Shown piece after piece: positions 16,607-24,715 of a stretch of 46,268 bases of DNA; position 1 is the stretch's first letter; each line of letters begins with the position of its first letter. The position numbers and the translations under genes were made by a program. The stretch spans positions 1 to 46,268 of the forward strand of contig NZ_CAMFJF010000031.1 of the NCBI RefSeq assembly GCF_945956895.1, read 5' to 3'. Under the pieces are notes generated by a model. The model saw nothing but the letters and a program-made list of their open reading frames with translations, was not told the origin of the DNA and made no database searches. This DNA comes from an uncultured Allobosea sp. Lineage in GTDB: Bacteria > Pseudomonadota > Alphaproteobacteria > Rhizobiales > Beijerinckiaceae.

Positions 16607-18106
16607 TTACTCTCGGGGTAAGCCATGAACGGTGCCGGCCGCAAGTGCTTCCGGAGAGGCCGGTCCGGTGCTCCAGCCGCCGCCGGATTTCAGAAGCTGG
16701 GCGAGCCGCGCCACATCGGCCTCGACATGGGCCGGTACGACGCGCGCGATGCCGAAAACCAGCCCCGGCCGCGCCGGCCCGAGATGGAAGCGCGACATCG
16801 GCTGCATCGCGAAGCCATTCGCCAGCAGGCGTTGGGCGATCGCCCCGTCGTCGACATCCGGGTCGCGGAACCAGGTCGCCAGCTGGAGCCCGCCGGCGGC
16901 CCCTTCCCCGATTTGCAATATGTCACTGCAATGGCGCTGGAGCGCCGCGACGCTCGCCGCCATTCGCGCGGCGTAGAGCGACTTCATCTTCCGGACATAG
17001 CCGCGCAGGCGGCCGTCCCGCATGAAATCGGCCAGGGCTGCCTGGATATGGATCGGCACGACGGCACCCTGTAGCTGCAAGGCGGCCGAGACCTTTTCCA
17101 GCAGCCGCGGCGGGACGATCGCATAGGCGACGCGCACTCCGGGAGCGAAGATCTTGGAGAAGGTGCCGAGATAGGCGACGAGGCCGTTGCGGTCGATGCC
17201 CTGCAATGCCGCGATCGGTCGCGAGCCGTATTGAAACTCGCTGTCGTAATCGTCCTCGATCACCACAGCGCCATGCGCTTGCGCGACGTCCAGCAAGGCG
17301 AGCCGCCGTTGCAGGCTCATGGTCGCGCCCGTCGGATATTGATGCGAGGGCGTCACATAGATCAGCCGGGGCGGGGGGCCTGCTGCCCTTGCGACATCGA
17401 CCCCGGCCTCGTCACCGGGCACCGGCACGATGCTGGCACCGGCGGCGCGCAGCAGCGCCTGTGCCGTGGGATAGCCCGGCTCCTCCATCCAGGCGACATT
17501 GCTCCTGGCGTCCCCGGACCGCATCAGCACATGAAACATGAGGTTGATGGCGGCGCGAGTCGAGGGCACGACCATCACCTGCTCCGGTCGCGCAAAGATG
17601 CCCCGCGTCTTGGCGACATGGTCGAGGATCGCCTCTCGCAACGCCGGCAGGCCATCCGCTTCGCCATAGCCGAGGTCGTGGATGCGCAGCGAACGTGCGC
17701 GCGCGCCCAGATAGCGCGCCCAGCTCGCATGCGGGAAATCGGCGAGATCGGGAATGCCGGGCGCGAAGAGCCTCGCAGGCTCGGGCGGATCGGGCGGTTT
17801 GGCTGGGCTAGCCATAGGCTCGGGCGCGTGTGGGAGCAGCCCCGTGCCGATCGCGGCGACACGCGTGGCCGAACCTGCCTGCGCCAGCAGGTAGCCGTCG
17901 GCCTTCAGGCGCTCATAGGCCTGGATCACGGTCGAGCGGGCGATGCCGAGCGCCGTTGCCAGATGGCGCGAGGACGGCAGGCGTTGCCCGGCCGGCATCG
18001 TGCCGTCGAGGATGCGGTCCCGGAAGCCGCGATAGAGCTGTCCTTCCAGGTCGCCGGCCGTCCGGTCCAGCGGCTGCCAGGCGAAGGTCCTTGCCGGGAT
18101 CGTCAT
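16607..18106 (-). CDS. MocR-type regulator (GntR helix + aminotransferase fold)
   Basis: A 499-residue protein. Its N-terminal winged helix (about 20-85) contains RLPSSRHLATALGIARSTV. A fold-type I aminotransferase domain carries SHQYPTGATMSLQRR, EDDYDSEF and the PLP lysine in YLGTFSKIFAPGVR. PdxR, GabR and TauR share this architecture; the PLP domain senses an amine or B6 vitamer and does not normally turn over. The ATG at 18106 was chosen because the helix begins soon after it; an upstream in-frame ATG at 18205 would cover the divergent promoter. It probably controls the divergent GNAT gene and itself, as is common for this family. Confidence 0.9.
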   Translation of the reverse strand: MTIPARTFAWQPLDRTAGDLEGQLYRGFRDRILDGTMPAGQRLPSSRHLATALGIARSTVIQAYERLKADGYLLAQAGSATRVAAIGTGLLPHAPEPMASPAKPPDPPEPARLFAPGIPDLADFPHASWARYLGARARSLRIHDLGYGEADGLPALREAILDHVAKTRGIFARPEQVMVVPSTRAAINLMFHVLMRSGDARSNVAWMEEPGYPTAQALLRAAGASIVPVPGDEAGVDVARAAGPPPRLIYVTPSHQYPTGATMSLQRRLALLDVAQAHGAVVIEDDYDSEFQYGSRPIAALQGIDRNGLVAYLGTFSKIFAPGVRVAYAIVPPRLLEKVSAALQLQGAVVPIHIQAALADFMRDGRLRGYVRKMKSLYAARMAASVAALQRHCSDILQIGEGAAGGLQLATWFRDPDVDDGAIAQRLLANGFAMQPMSRFHLGPARPGLVFGIARVVPAHVEADVARLAQLLKSGGGWSTGPASPEALAAGTVHGLPRE

Positions 18107-18230
18107 ATCGCGAACTGGTTTGGTCAGATTGAAAGAAGTGGCAGTGTACATCACACCGCTGAACCGGCCAACGATGGGCGGCTGCGGCTTTAGCCGCATC
18201 TGCAACCACGTATGGCATCAGGGCATCGTC

Positions 18231-18893
18231 ATGGACCTGTCGGACTGGAAGGGTGTTCCGCGCCCCGGGCGGATCGTGCTGGAAGGGCGTTATGCGCGGC
18301 TCGAACCGCTCGATCCGGTGAAGCACGGCGAGGACCTGCTCGCCTCGGCCCGCGAGCCCGGCGCCGATGATCGCTTCCGCTATCTGTTCGAGGAGGCGCC
18401 CGCCGACAGGGCGGCGCTGAATACCTGGCTCGATAAAGCCGCGACCTCCGCCGACCCGCTCTTCTTCGCCGTCATCGACAAGCGCACCGGCCGGGCTGAG
18501 GGCCGGCAGGCGCTGATGCGGATCGATGCGGTGCACGGCGTCATCGAGATCGGCAACATCCTGTGGGGCCCGGCGATCGCGCGCAGCCGTGTCGCGACGG
18601 AGGCGCTCTACCTCTTCGCGCACTACGCCTTCGATACGCTGGGCTATCGGCGCTTCGAATGGAAATGCAACAATCACAACGAGCCATCGAAGCGCGCGGC
18701 GCAGCGCTTCGGCTTCACGTTCGAGGGCGTCTTCCGCCAGCACATGGTGCAAAAGGGCAAGAACCGCGACACTGCCTGGTTCGCGATGGTCGATGCCGAC
18801 TGGCCGCGCCTGAAAGCCGGTTACGACGCCTGGCTCGCGCCCGGGAATTTCGACGAAAATGGCCAGCAGCGCGCCCGGCTCGATTTTGCCTGA
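18231..18893 (+). CDS. GNAT family N-acetyltransferase, RimJ/RimL-like
   Basis: A 220-residue protein with the RimJ/RimL-like GNAT fold. RLEPLDPVKHGEDL lies near the start. The acetyl-CoA region includes RSRVATEALYLFAHYAFDTL, followed by RFEWKCNNHNEPSKRAAQRF and GFTFEGVFRQHMV, all typical of this subfamily. It should transfer an acetyl group from acetyl-CoA to an amine of a protein or small molecule. The ATG at 18231 is preferred over an upstream in-frame ATG at 18120, which would add 37 atypical residues inside the divergent promoter. The 124-bp gap to the MocR gene suggests MocR control. Confidence 0.85.
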   Translation: MDLSDWKGVPRPGRIVLEGRYARLEPLDPVKHGEDLLASAREPGADDRFRYLFEEAPADRAALNTWLDKAATSADPLFFAVIDKRTGRAEGRQALMRIDAVHGVIEIGNILWGPAIARSRVATEALYLFAHYAFDTLGYRRFEWKCNNHNEPSKRAAQRFGFTFEGVFRQHMVQKGKNRDTAWFAMVDADWPRLKAGYDAWLAPGNFDENGQQRARLDFA

Positions 18894-18945
18894 TGGATGA
18901 TGACAGCCTTGCGCAGGGCCGCAGCTGCGCTTCCGGTGAAGAAGC

Positions 18946-19833
18946 TCAGGCCTTGTCGCGTCGGAGCTCGGAGAGGGTGTACCAGACGACCGCCGCGAAG
19001 ATCACCGCGCCACCGACGATGGTCGCAAGGGGCGGTGGCTCCGCGAAGAGGAGCCAGACCCAGACGGGCGTCATGACGACTTCGGTCGTGCCGATCAAGG
19101 CCGATTCCGCCGGCGGCAGGTGCCGCGCGCCGATGATGAAGAGCACCAGCGCGATCGAGAAATTGGTCGCTCCGAAGGCCGCCAGCACGACGAGGTTGTG
19201 GGCGTCGAGCGAGCTCCAGGAGCCGAACGGCGCGAAGAGCAGGAAGGTGAGCACCGCGCTGATGAAGATCGGCGGCATCGCCGGCAGGTCCGGATCCAGC
19301 CGCGGGATGACGATGACGAAGGCGAATGTCACCGTCATCAGCAGGGCGAGCAGGTCGCCGATGATGCGCCCCGCGCCCAGCGAGGCCGAGATGATGATCC
19401 CGACGCCGACGAGGCAGGCGAGCCCCGCCACCATCGTCCGCAGGACGATGCGCTCCTTGAGGAGCAGCCAGCCGAGAACGGCGGCGATGAAAGGGGCGGT
19501 CGCGTAGATCACCGCGACATTGGCGACGCTGGTCGTGTAATAGGCGCCGATGAAGGCGGCCTGGCTGATCGTCTGGAACGCGATCAGCGCCAGCCCGGTC
19601 GGCCCGAACGCCTTTTTCCAGCCTTGGCGCGTCCCGGCGCCGCCGAAGATCGTCATCGGCACGATCAGGAAGATCGCGGCGAACAGCGCTCGCCAGGCGA
19701 TGGCGGTCAGGGCATCCGTCGTCAGCAGGCGCGCATAGATGCCGCTGGCGCTCCAGGCAACGGTCGCGGCGAAGACGAGCAGGACGCCACGGGAATGGGC
19801 GGTCGGGGAAGACGTTCTGGTGGTCAAAGTCAC
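18946..19833 (-). CDS. EamA/DMT family transporter
   Basis: A 295-residue protein with ten predicted membrane helices in two EamA repeats. It shows TAIAWRALFAAIFL, ATAPFIAAVLGWLLLKERI in the first half and PAESALIGTTEVVMTPVWVW in the second, where the conserved Glu-Pro region ends a repeat. DMT transporters export amino acids, amines or other metabolites. The start is set at a GTG at 19833, which gives a normal family length; an upstream ATG at 19923 would run through a strong inverted repeat. No ribosome site is obvious. It is divergent from a solute-binding protein gene. The substrate is unknown. Confidence 0.85.
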   Translation of the reverse strand: MTLTTRTSSPTAHSRGVLLVFAATVAWSASGIYARLLTTDALTAIAWRALFAAIFLIVPMTIFGGAGTRQGWKKAFGPTGLALIAFQTISQAAFIGAYYTTSVANVAVIYATAPFIAAVLGWLLLKERIVLRTMVAGLACLVGVGIIISASLGAGRIIGDLLALLMTVTFAFVIVIPRLDPDLPAMPPIFISAVLTFLLFAPFGSWSSLDAHNLVVLAAFGATNFSIALVLFIIGARHLPPAESALIGTTEVVMTPVWVWLLFAEPPPLATIVGGAVIFAAVVWYTLSELRRDKA

Positions 19834-19864
19834 ACGCGCAGCAAGGATTGGGCAGCACTGCTCG

Positions 19865-19910
19865 CATATCGAGTTTCCTCGCGGAACATCGCCCCGCGAA
19901 TAGCGATATG
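19865..19910. promoter_or_regulatory. Nested inverted repeats, candidate operator
   Basis: CATATCG (19865-19871) is matched by CGATATG (19904-19910), and inside them TCGCGG (19879-19884) is matched by CCGCGA (19894-19899). The two dyads are nearly concentric. The element lies between the EamA gene start (19833) and the solute-binding gene start (20093), as expected of a divergent operator. No candidate regulator gene is adjacent. Confidence 0.45.
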
Positions 19911-20092
19911 TTGGCAGGAACATGCCGGCCCTCTCGCGTGGGCGACTTCGCGTGGGCGAAGGGGCGCCCCTGCGCCCAGCGCCGGCCAGACCGCTTGCGC
20001 CGGTCAATTCCGGCATCCTAGGATCGCGGCATTGGGCTTGCAGTGACGCTGCCTTTGCAGCTTTTCCATCTCCTCGGGCGAGGGATCACGGC

Positions 20093-21673
20093 ATGAAGCG
20101 TCGGACGTTTCTGGGTGTTGCTGCGGGTGCTGCGGTCTCCGCTGTGGCCAAGCCTGCTGTCGCGCAGCGGGCGAAGGTGCTGAAATTCATCCCGGAATCG
20201 GATGTCGCGATCATCGACCCGGTCTGGACGACCGCGACGGTCACGCGCAATCACGGCTATCTCGTCTTCGACACGCTCTACGGCCAGAACGCCAATTACG
20301 GTTTCGAGCCGCAGATGGTCGCCGGCCATACGATCGAGGATGACGGCAAGCTCTGGCGATTGACGTTGCGCGAAGGCCTGCGCTTCCACGATGGCGAACC
20401 GGTCCGGGCGCAGGACGTGGTGCCGAGCATTCGCCGCTTCTCGGCCCGCGATGCCTTCGGCCGCGCCCTGATGGATGTGACGGACGAACTCTCGGTCGAA
20501 TCCGACCGTGTCGTAAAATTCCGGTTGAAGCGTCCCTTCCCGTTGCTGCCGGCGGCGCTCGGCAAGACCGGCACCTCGATGCCCTGCATCATGCCGGAGC
20601 GCTTCGCCGTCACCGACCCCAACAAGCAGGTCACCGAGATGATCGGCAGCGGGCCGTTCCGCTTCAAGGCCGATGAACGGATTCCCGGCGCGCTGACAGT
20701 CTATGAGCGCTTCGACGGCTATGTTCCGCGCGCCGACGGCTCCGCCACCTTCACCGCCGGCCCGAAGCACGTCCATTTCGACCGGATCGAGTGGCGCATC
20801 ATTCCCGACCCGCAGACGGCGGCGAACGCGCTCGCCAATGGCGAGGTCGACTGGTGGCAGAACCCGACGCCCGATCTTCAGGGCACGCTGAGGGGCAAGC
20901 CCGGCCTCAAGCTGGAGGTGCTGGACCCGGCCGGCGGCATCGGCTGCCTGCGCTTCAACACGCTGCATCCGCCCTTCGACAATCCGGCCATCCGCCGGGC
21001 GCTGCTCGGCGCCATCGACCAGAGCGAATGCATGACGGCGGTCGCCGGCGACGAGCGCTCGCTCTGGAAGGACCATGTCGGCGTCTTCAGCCCGGACACG
21101 CCGATGGCGACGACGGCGGGCACCGAGGTCCTCGTCGGCAAGCGCGATTTCGCTGCCGTCAAGCGCGCCCTGGAAGCCGCCGGCTACAAGGGCGAGCGCG
21201 TCGTGCTGCTCGACCCGACCGACTATCCCTCGACCCATGCGCTCGCGGCCGTGGCGGCCGACGCCTTGCAGAAATCTGGCGTGAATGTCGAATTGGTCTC
21301 GACCGACTGGGGCACGGTCGTCCAGCGCCGTGCGAGCCGCCAGCCGATCGACAAGGGCGGCTGGAGCATCTTCTTCACCTATCTGAATGGCACCAATAAT
21401 TTCGATCCGGCGAGCCAGCTCGGCATCCGCGGCAATGGCGATCAGGCCTGGTTCGGCTGGCCGAAATCCCCGCGCCTCGAAGAGCTTAGGCTCGACTGGT
21501 TCGCCGCCAGGGATCTCGCGACGCAGAAGGCGATCTGCGCCGAGATCCAGAAGCAGTTCTTCATCGACGTGCCCTATATCCCGCTCGGCGCCTATTACGA
21601 AAAGACGGCCTATCGCGGGATATCGGGCATGCGTATCGGTTTCGCTCAGTTCTACGACGTCAGGCCGCTGTGA
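20093..21673 (+). CDS. ABC transporter substrate-binding protein, family 5 (peptide/opine type)
   Basis: A 526-residue periplasmic binding protein with a twin-arginine-like signal (MKRRTFLG, ending KPAVAQ). It has family 5 features: FIPESDVAIIDPVWTTA near the start, then LREGLRFHDGEPVRAQDVV and IGSGPFRFK. These DppA/OppA-like proteins bind peptides, opines, glutathione or amine compounds. The ATG at 20093 has GAGGG upstream and begins the signal directly. The stop overlaps the start of the M81 gene by 4 bp (GTGA). No permease or ATPase is adjacent, so it either works with a transporter elsewhere or is left over from a larger operon. Confidence 0.9.
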   Translation: MKRRTFLGVAAGAAVSAVAKPAVAQRAKVLKFIPESDVAIIDPVWTTATVTRNHGYLVFDTLYGQNANYGFEPQMVAGHTIEDDGKLWRLTLREGLRFHDGEPVRAQDVVPSIRRFSARDAFGRALMDVTDELSVESDRVVKFRLKRPFPLLPAALGKTGTSMPCIMPERFAVTDPNKQVTEMIGSGPFRFKADERIPGALTVYERFDGYVPRADGSATFTAGPKHVHFDRIEWRIIPDPQTAANALANGEVDWWQNPTPDLQGTLRGKPGLKLEVLDPAGGIGCLRFNTLHPPFDNPAIRRALLGAIDQSECMTAVAGDERSLWKDHVGVFSPDTPMATTAGTEVLVGKRDFAAVKRALEAAGYKGERVVLLDPTDYPSTHALAAVAADALQKSGVNVELVSTDWGTVVQRRASRQPIDKGGWSIFFTYLNGTNNFDPASQLGIRGNGDQAWFGWPKSPRLEELRLDWFAARDLATQKAICAEIQKQFFIDVPYIPLGAYYEKTAYRGISGMRIGFAQFYDVRPL

Positions 21674-23178
21674 CACATTCCAAGCTTCGTATCGCCGTTC
21701 TCCAGTTCGCTCATGAGACGGTGACATTCCTCCCCAACGACACGACGCGGGAGGACTTCATCTATCCGGGCTCTCCGGCTTCCGGCGAGGACCTGCTCGC
21801 CACCGACCCGAAGGGCTATATGGGCGGCTTCGTGCAGGTCATCAGCGAATTCGAGGATGTCGAGCTCGTCGGCATCACCTCTCCGCTCTGGCCGCGTACC
21901 GGGACGGGCTCGGGCTGGGTCACCGAGGATGCCTACGAGCATTTCATGGGCATCATGATCGCAGAGCTGAAGGCGCAGCCGCAGCTCGAGGGCGTCTATC
22001 TCGCGCTTCATGGCGCGCTCGCGGTGCGCGGGGTGCCAAAGCCGGAAGCCGATATCGCCCGGCGCGTCCGCGAGGTTGTCGGCGACAAGGTCTTCATCAC
22101 CGCGACCTTCGATCCGCATGGCAACGAGGACGAGGCCTTCCTCGAACAGGCCGACATGGCGTTCTGCGTGAAGTACTTCCCGCATTACGACATGCATCTG
22201 CAGGGCGAGCGCGCGGCGCGCATGCTGGTCCGGGCGATCCGCGGCAGCTTCAAGCCGGTGCATCGCACCCTTCGCATTCCGATCATCGCGCCGACCGTGG
22301 TGATGTGGACCGGCGCCTCGCCCTGGTCCGACCTCATCCAGCGCGCGCTGATCTGGGAGGCGCGCGAGCCCGACGTCTTCATCAACGTCTTCTTCGGCTT
22401 TCCCTGGTCCGACGTTCCCGATGCCGGCATGTCGCTGCAGGTGCTGACCAACAATGATCCGGCCCTCGCAGAGCGCGTCATCCGCGATATGGCGGAATGG
22501 ATCTGGCGGCGGCGCCAGGCGCTGCTGGACACCGTCAGGATCTACAAGACGAAGGAGGCGGTCGACGAGGCCCGCGCAGCGGTGGCGGAAGGCAAGGGCC
22601 CTGTCCTGCTCGCCGATTACAGCGACCGCTCGGGCTATGCGACCTGGCTCCTCCAGGAGATCATCGCGCAGAAGCTCGAACGCACGCTGGTCGCGACGAT
22701 CGCCTCTCCCGAGGCGGTGCGTTCCGTCATCGAGTCCGGCGCCAAGCCGGGCGATGCCTTCGACGGGGAAATCGGCGGCCTCTTCGATGAATCGGCGGGA
22801 GCGCCGATCCGCATCTCGGGAACGCTGCGCTCCGTGGGGCCGGCGACGACCGCGCGCGGCAACGGCAAGGACTGGATCTGCGTCGAATTCGGCAAGGGCA
22901 ACCTGCTGGTTCTCAGCCCCTATCTCGTCCAGATCGTCGAGCCTTCGGAACTCTGGCAGCTCGGGCTCGAACCGAAGGATTTCGATGTGATCGCGATCAA
23001 GTCGCGCGTCCATTTCCGCCGTGGCTTCGACGATAGCGGCTTCACGCCCACCATCCTGCTGGTCGAGCCGCCCGAGCCTTTCATGGGCACCGTCCATCTC
23101 GACGCGCTGCCTTACGAGAACCTCGCCTTGAAGGACTATTATCCCTATGGCAGCCCGCGCTTTTCGCCGGAGGGCTGA
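21670..23178 (+). CDS. M81 family metallopeptidase, MlrC (microcystinase C)-like
   Basis: A 502-residue protein whose N-terminal half carries MlrC motifs: LQFAHETVTFLPNDTT, LALHGALAVRG, the metal-site pair FDPHGN and FPHYDMH. The C-terminal half (about 300-490) carries VLLADYSDRSGYA and DGEIGG-like segments of the MlrC C-terminal domain. The namesake cleaves linearised microcystin, but most homologues have no known substrate and are linked to peptide or opine transporters. The gene starts at a GTG inside the stop of the binding-protein gene, so the two are translationally coupled. It probably hydrolyses the imported compound. Confidence 0.85.
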   Translation: MTHSKLRIAVLQFAHETVTFLPNDTTREDFIYPGSPASGEDLLATDPKGYMGGFVQVISEFEDVELVGITSPLWPRTGTGSGWVTEDAYEHFMGIMIAELKAQPQLEGVYLALHGALAVRGVPKPEADIARRVREVVGDKVFITATFDPHGNEDEAFLEQADMAFCVKYFPHYDMHLQGERAARMLVRAIRGSFKPVHRTLRIPIIAPTVVMWTGASPWSDLIQRALIWEAREPDVFINVFFGFPWSDVPDAGMSLQVLTNNDPALAERVIRDMAEWIWRRRQALLDTVRIYKTKEAVDEARAAVAEGKGPVLLADYSDRSGYATWLLQEIIAQKLERTLVATIASPEAVRSVIESGAKPGDAFDGEIGGLFDESAGAPIRISGTLRSVGPATTARGNGKDWICVEFGKGNLLVLSPYLVQIVEPSELWQLGLEPKDFDVIAIKSRVHFRRGFDDSGFTPTILLVEPPEPFMGTVHLDALPYENLALKDYYPYGSPRFSPEG

Positions 23179-23340
23179 GCCCACCGTCGCATGCGGGAGG
23201 CCCAATATGCGACCGCTCCGTGAAAATCCTCATCGATCTTCGTGAGGAGCTGATCCAGTTTCATGGCGTCTGGAGCGTCGGACTGGAAGACCGTTCCATC
23301 GCTTCCGCGGTAGCCGTCGCACTTCAGATCGCCCTTGGGG

Positions 23341-23550
23341 TCAGACGGCATCGATGCTCACCGCCCGCAGCGCGGCCTCGACCGGGATGCGCTCCTCCGG
23401 GAAGAACACCTCGCCGCCCTCGTTCATCACGCGCGTCACGGCATCCTCGACGCAGCGCAGCGGTTCGATCGGCGTGACGTTCCAGTCGGAATGCAGCGAG
23501 ATCCGTAGATTCGCGGCGAGCGTCGAGGCGCACGGATCATCGAGACGGGA
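23341..23550 (-). pseudogene. Fragment of a YtcJ-like amidohydrolase (family 3)
   Basis: The minus strand here reads SRLDDPCASTLAANLRISLH, SDWNVTPIEPLRCVEDA, VTRVMNEGGEVFFPEERI and PVEAALRAVSIDAV, then a TGA. This is the conserved late segment of YtcJ-like amidohydrolases (about 550 aa), including the HSD metal/active-site region. Only about 70 residues remain. The N-terminal 350 or more residues are missing, and the C-terminal end is cut off by an early stop. No start or ribosome site precedes it. It is a gene remnant between the M81 gene and the AraC regulator. A neighbouring minus-strand stretch (23145-23351) also looks partly coding (SDGTVFQSDAPDAMKLDQLL), but I cannot assign it. Confidence 0.75.
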
Positions 23551-23597
23551 GCTACGCTGACCACTATCGCCGGCGATCTCGTACGGCCTGCAAATCC

Positions 23598-24614
23598 CTA
23601 CAGTTCCGATGCTTTGCGCTTCGGAATCTCGGCCTGTTCAGGCGCAGTTGGCGTTGTCCAAACCATTTTTCGAAAGGCGTCCGGGGTCATTCCCTCAGCT
23701 GCCCTGAACACGCGGATGAGATGGGGCAGGTCGCAGAAGCCGGTATCCGCCGCAACCTGGGTCGCCGATCGCCTTGTCGTCCTTAGCAGATGCTTCGCCT
23801 GTTCGACCCGGATCAGCCGGTCGGCTTCGAGCGGCGTCATGGCCAGGGCCTCGCGGAAATGCCGTTCGAGTTTGCGCCGGCTCACCTCAAGCAAAGTGAC
23901 CACCCGCGCTACGGAAAGCGGCGCGTCGATCGATTGCTGCATCAGGAGCAGAGCCTTTCGCACCAATGGATCATCGGCAACGAGTGCTAGCGGCATGCCC
24001 GGTTGAGGCTCCTCGGCCGCCATCGCCTCGTCGATGATCATGATGTGCAGGCTCTTCGCCGCACGGGCGCGTCCGAGATGGCGCTCTACAATGAAGGCGG
24101 CGAGATGGGCGGAGGAGACACCGCCCGAACAGGTCAGCCGGTCGCGATCGACCACGAAGATCTGGTCCGAGACCGGCTTGAGCCTGTCGAACCTTTCGAG
24201 GAAATCCGCGTGGTGGAACCAGCTGACGCAGGCGCGGTAGCCCTGCATCAGGTCGGCCCGGTGCAGGATGAAGGTGCCTGTGCAGACGCCGACCAGCGGG
24301 ACGCCTGCCGCCGCGGCCTGCTTGAGGAAGTCGACCGTGTCCGGGTGCAGGTTCTCGATCTCGTCGACCAGACCACCGACGACCACGAGATAGTCGAACC
24401 GTGCGGGGTCGCCGAGGCGTTCCTCCGGCTGGACGGTCACGCCGCAGCTCGAGGCGATCGCTTCCATCGTCGGCGACAGGACACGCCAGGCGCACAGGAT
24501 GGGGCGTGACCGGTCGCCTTCGTCCGCCGACAGGCGCAGCACGTCGACGAAGTTCGCGAAGGCGCAGAGTGTGAACCGACGCGCCAGGATGAAACCCACT
24601 CTGAGCTTCGCCAT
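23598..24614 (-). CDS. AraC family regulator with DJ-1/PfpI domain (GbdR/SouR-like)
   Basis: A 338-residue regulator. Residues 5-180 form a class I glutamine-amidotransferase-like (DJ-1/PfpI) sensing domain (FDYLVVVGGLVDE, VGVCTGTFIL). Residues about 225-325 form an AraC double helix-turn-helix (SVARVVTLLEVSRRKLERHF, ATQVAADTGFCDLPHLIRVF). In pseudomonads this architecture includes GbdR and SouR, which activate glycine betaine and sarcosine catabolism on binding dimethylglycine or sarcosine. It is divergent from soxB across 101 bp, with a GGAGG ribosome site at its ATG. It is very likely the sarcosine-responsive activator of the sox operon. Confidence 0.9.
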   Translation of the reverse strand: MAKLRVGFILARRFTLCAFANFVDVLRLSADEGDRSRPILCAWRVLSPTMEAIASSCGVTVQPEERLGDPARFDYLVVVGGLVDEIENLHPDTVDFLKQAAAAGVPLVGVCTGTFILHRADLMQGYRACVSWFHHADFLERFDRLKPVSDQIFVVDRDRLTCSGGVSSAHLAAFIVERHLGRARAAKSLHIMIIDEAMAAEEPQPGMPLALVADDPLVRKALLLMQQSIDAPLSVARVVTLLEVSRRKLERHFREALAMTPLEADRLIRVEQAKHLLRTTRRSATQVAADTGFCDLPHLIRVFRAAEGMTPDAFRKMVWTTPTAPEQAEIPKRKASEL

Positions 24615-24633
24615 GCAACCTCCGTGGCGTCAA

Positions 24634-24685
24634 CATACAGCACATCTGCCGGATTCATACAGCACTCGATTACAGGAATCCGGCA
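24634..24685. promoter_or_regulatory. Direct repeats and dyad upstream of the sox operon
   Basis: CATACAGCAC occurs exactly at 24634-24643 and again at 24656-24665, a 22-bp spacing or two helical turns, as expected for an AraC-type dimer. Overlapping these, TGCCGGATTC (24647-24656) is the perfect inverted repeat of GAATCCGGCA (24676-24685). The element lies between the divergent regulator and soxB. Confidence 0.65.
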
Positions 24686-24715
24686 TGCATAGCCGGAAGA
24701 GTTCGGGAGGCCGGG

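Noticed and set aside
14595..16628. A 677-codon plus-strand open frame opposite kup
   Set aside because: The composition is dominated by His, Gln, Arg, Glu and Asp, as expected from the antisense of hydrophobic codons; Kup on the minus strand is unmistakable.
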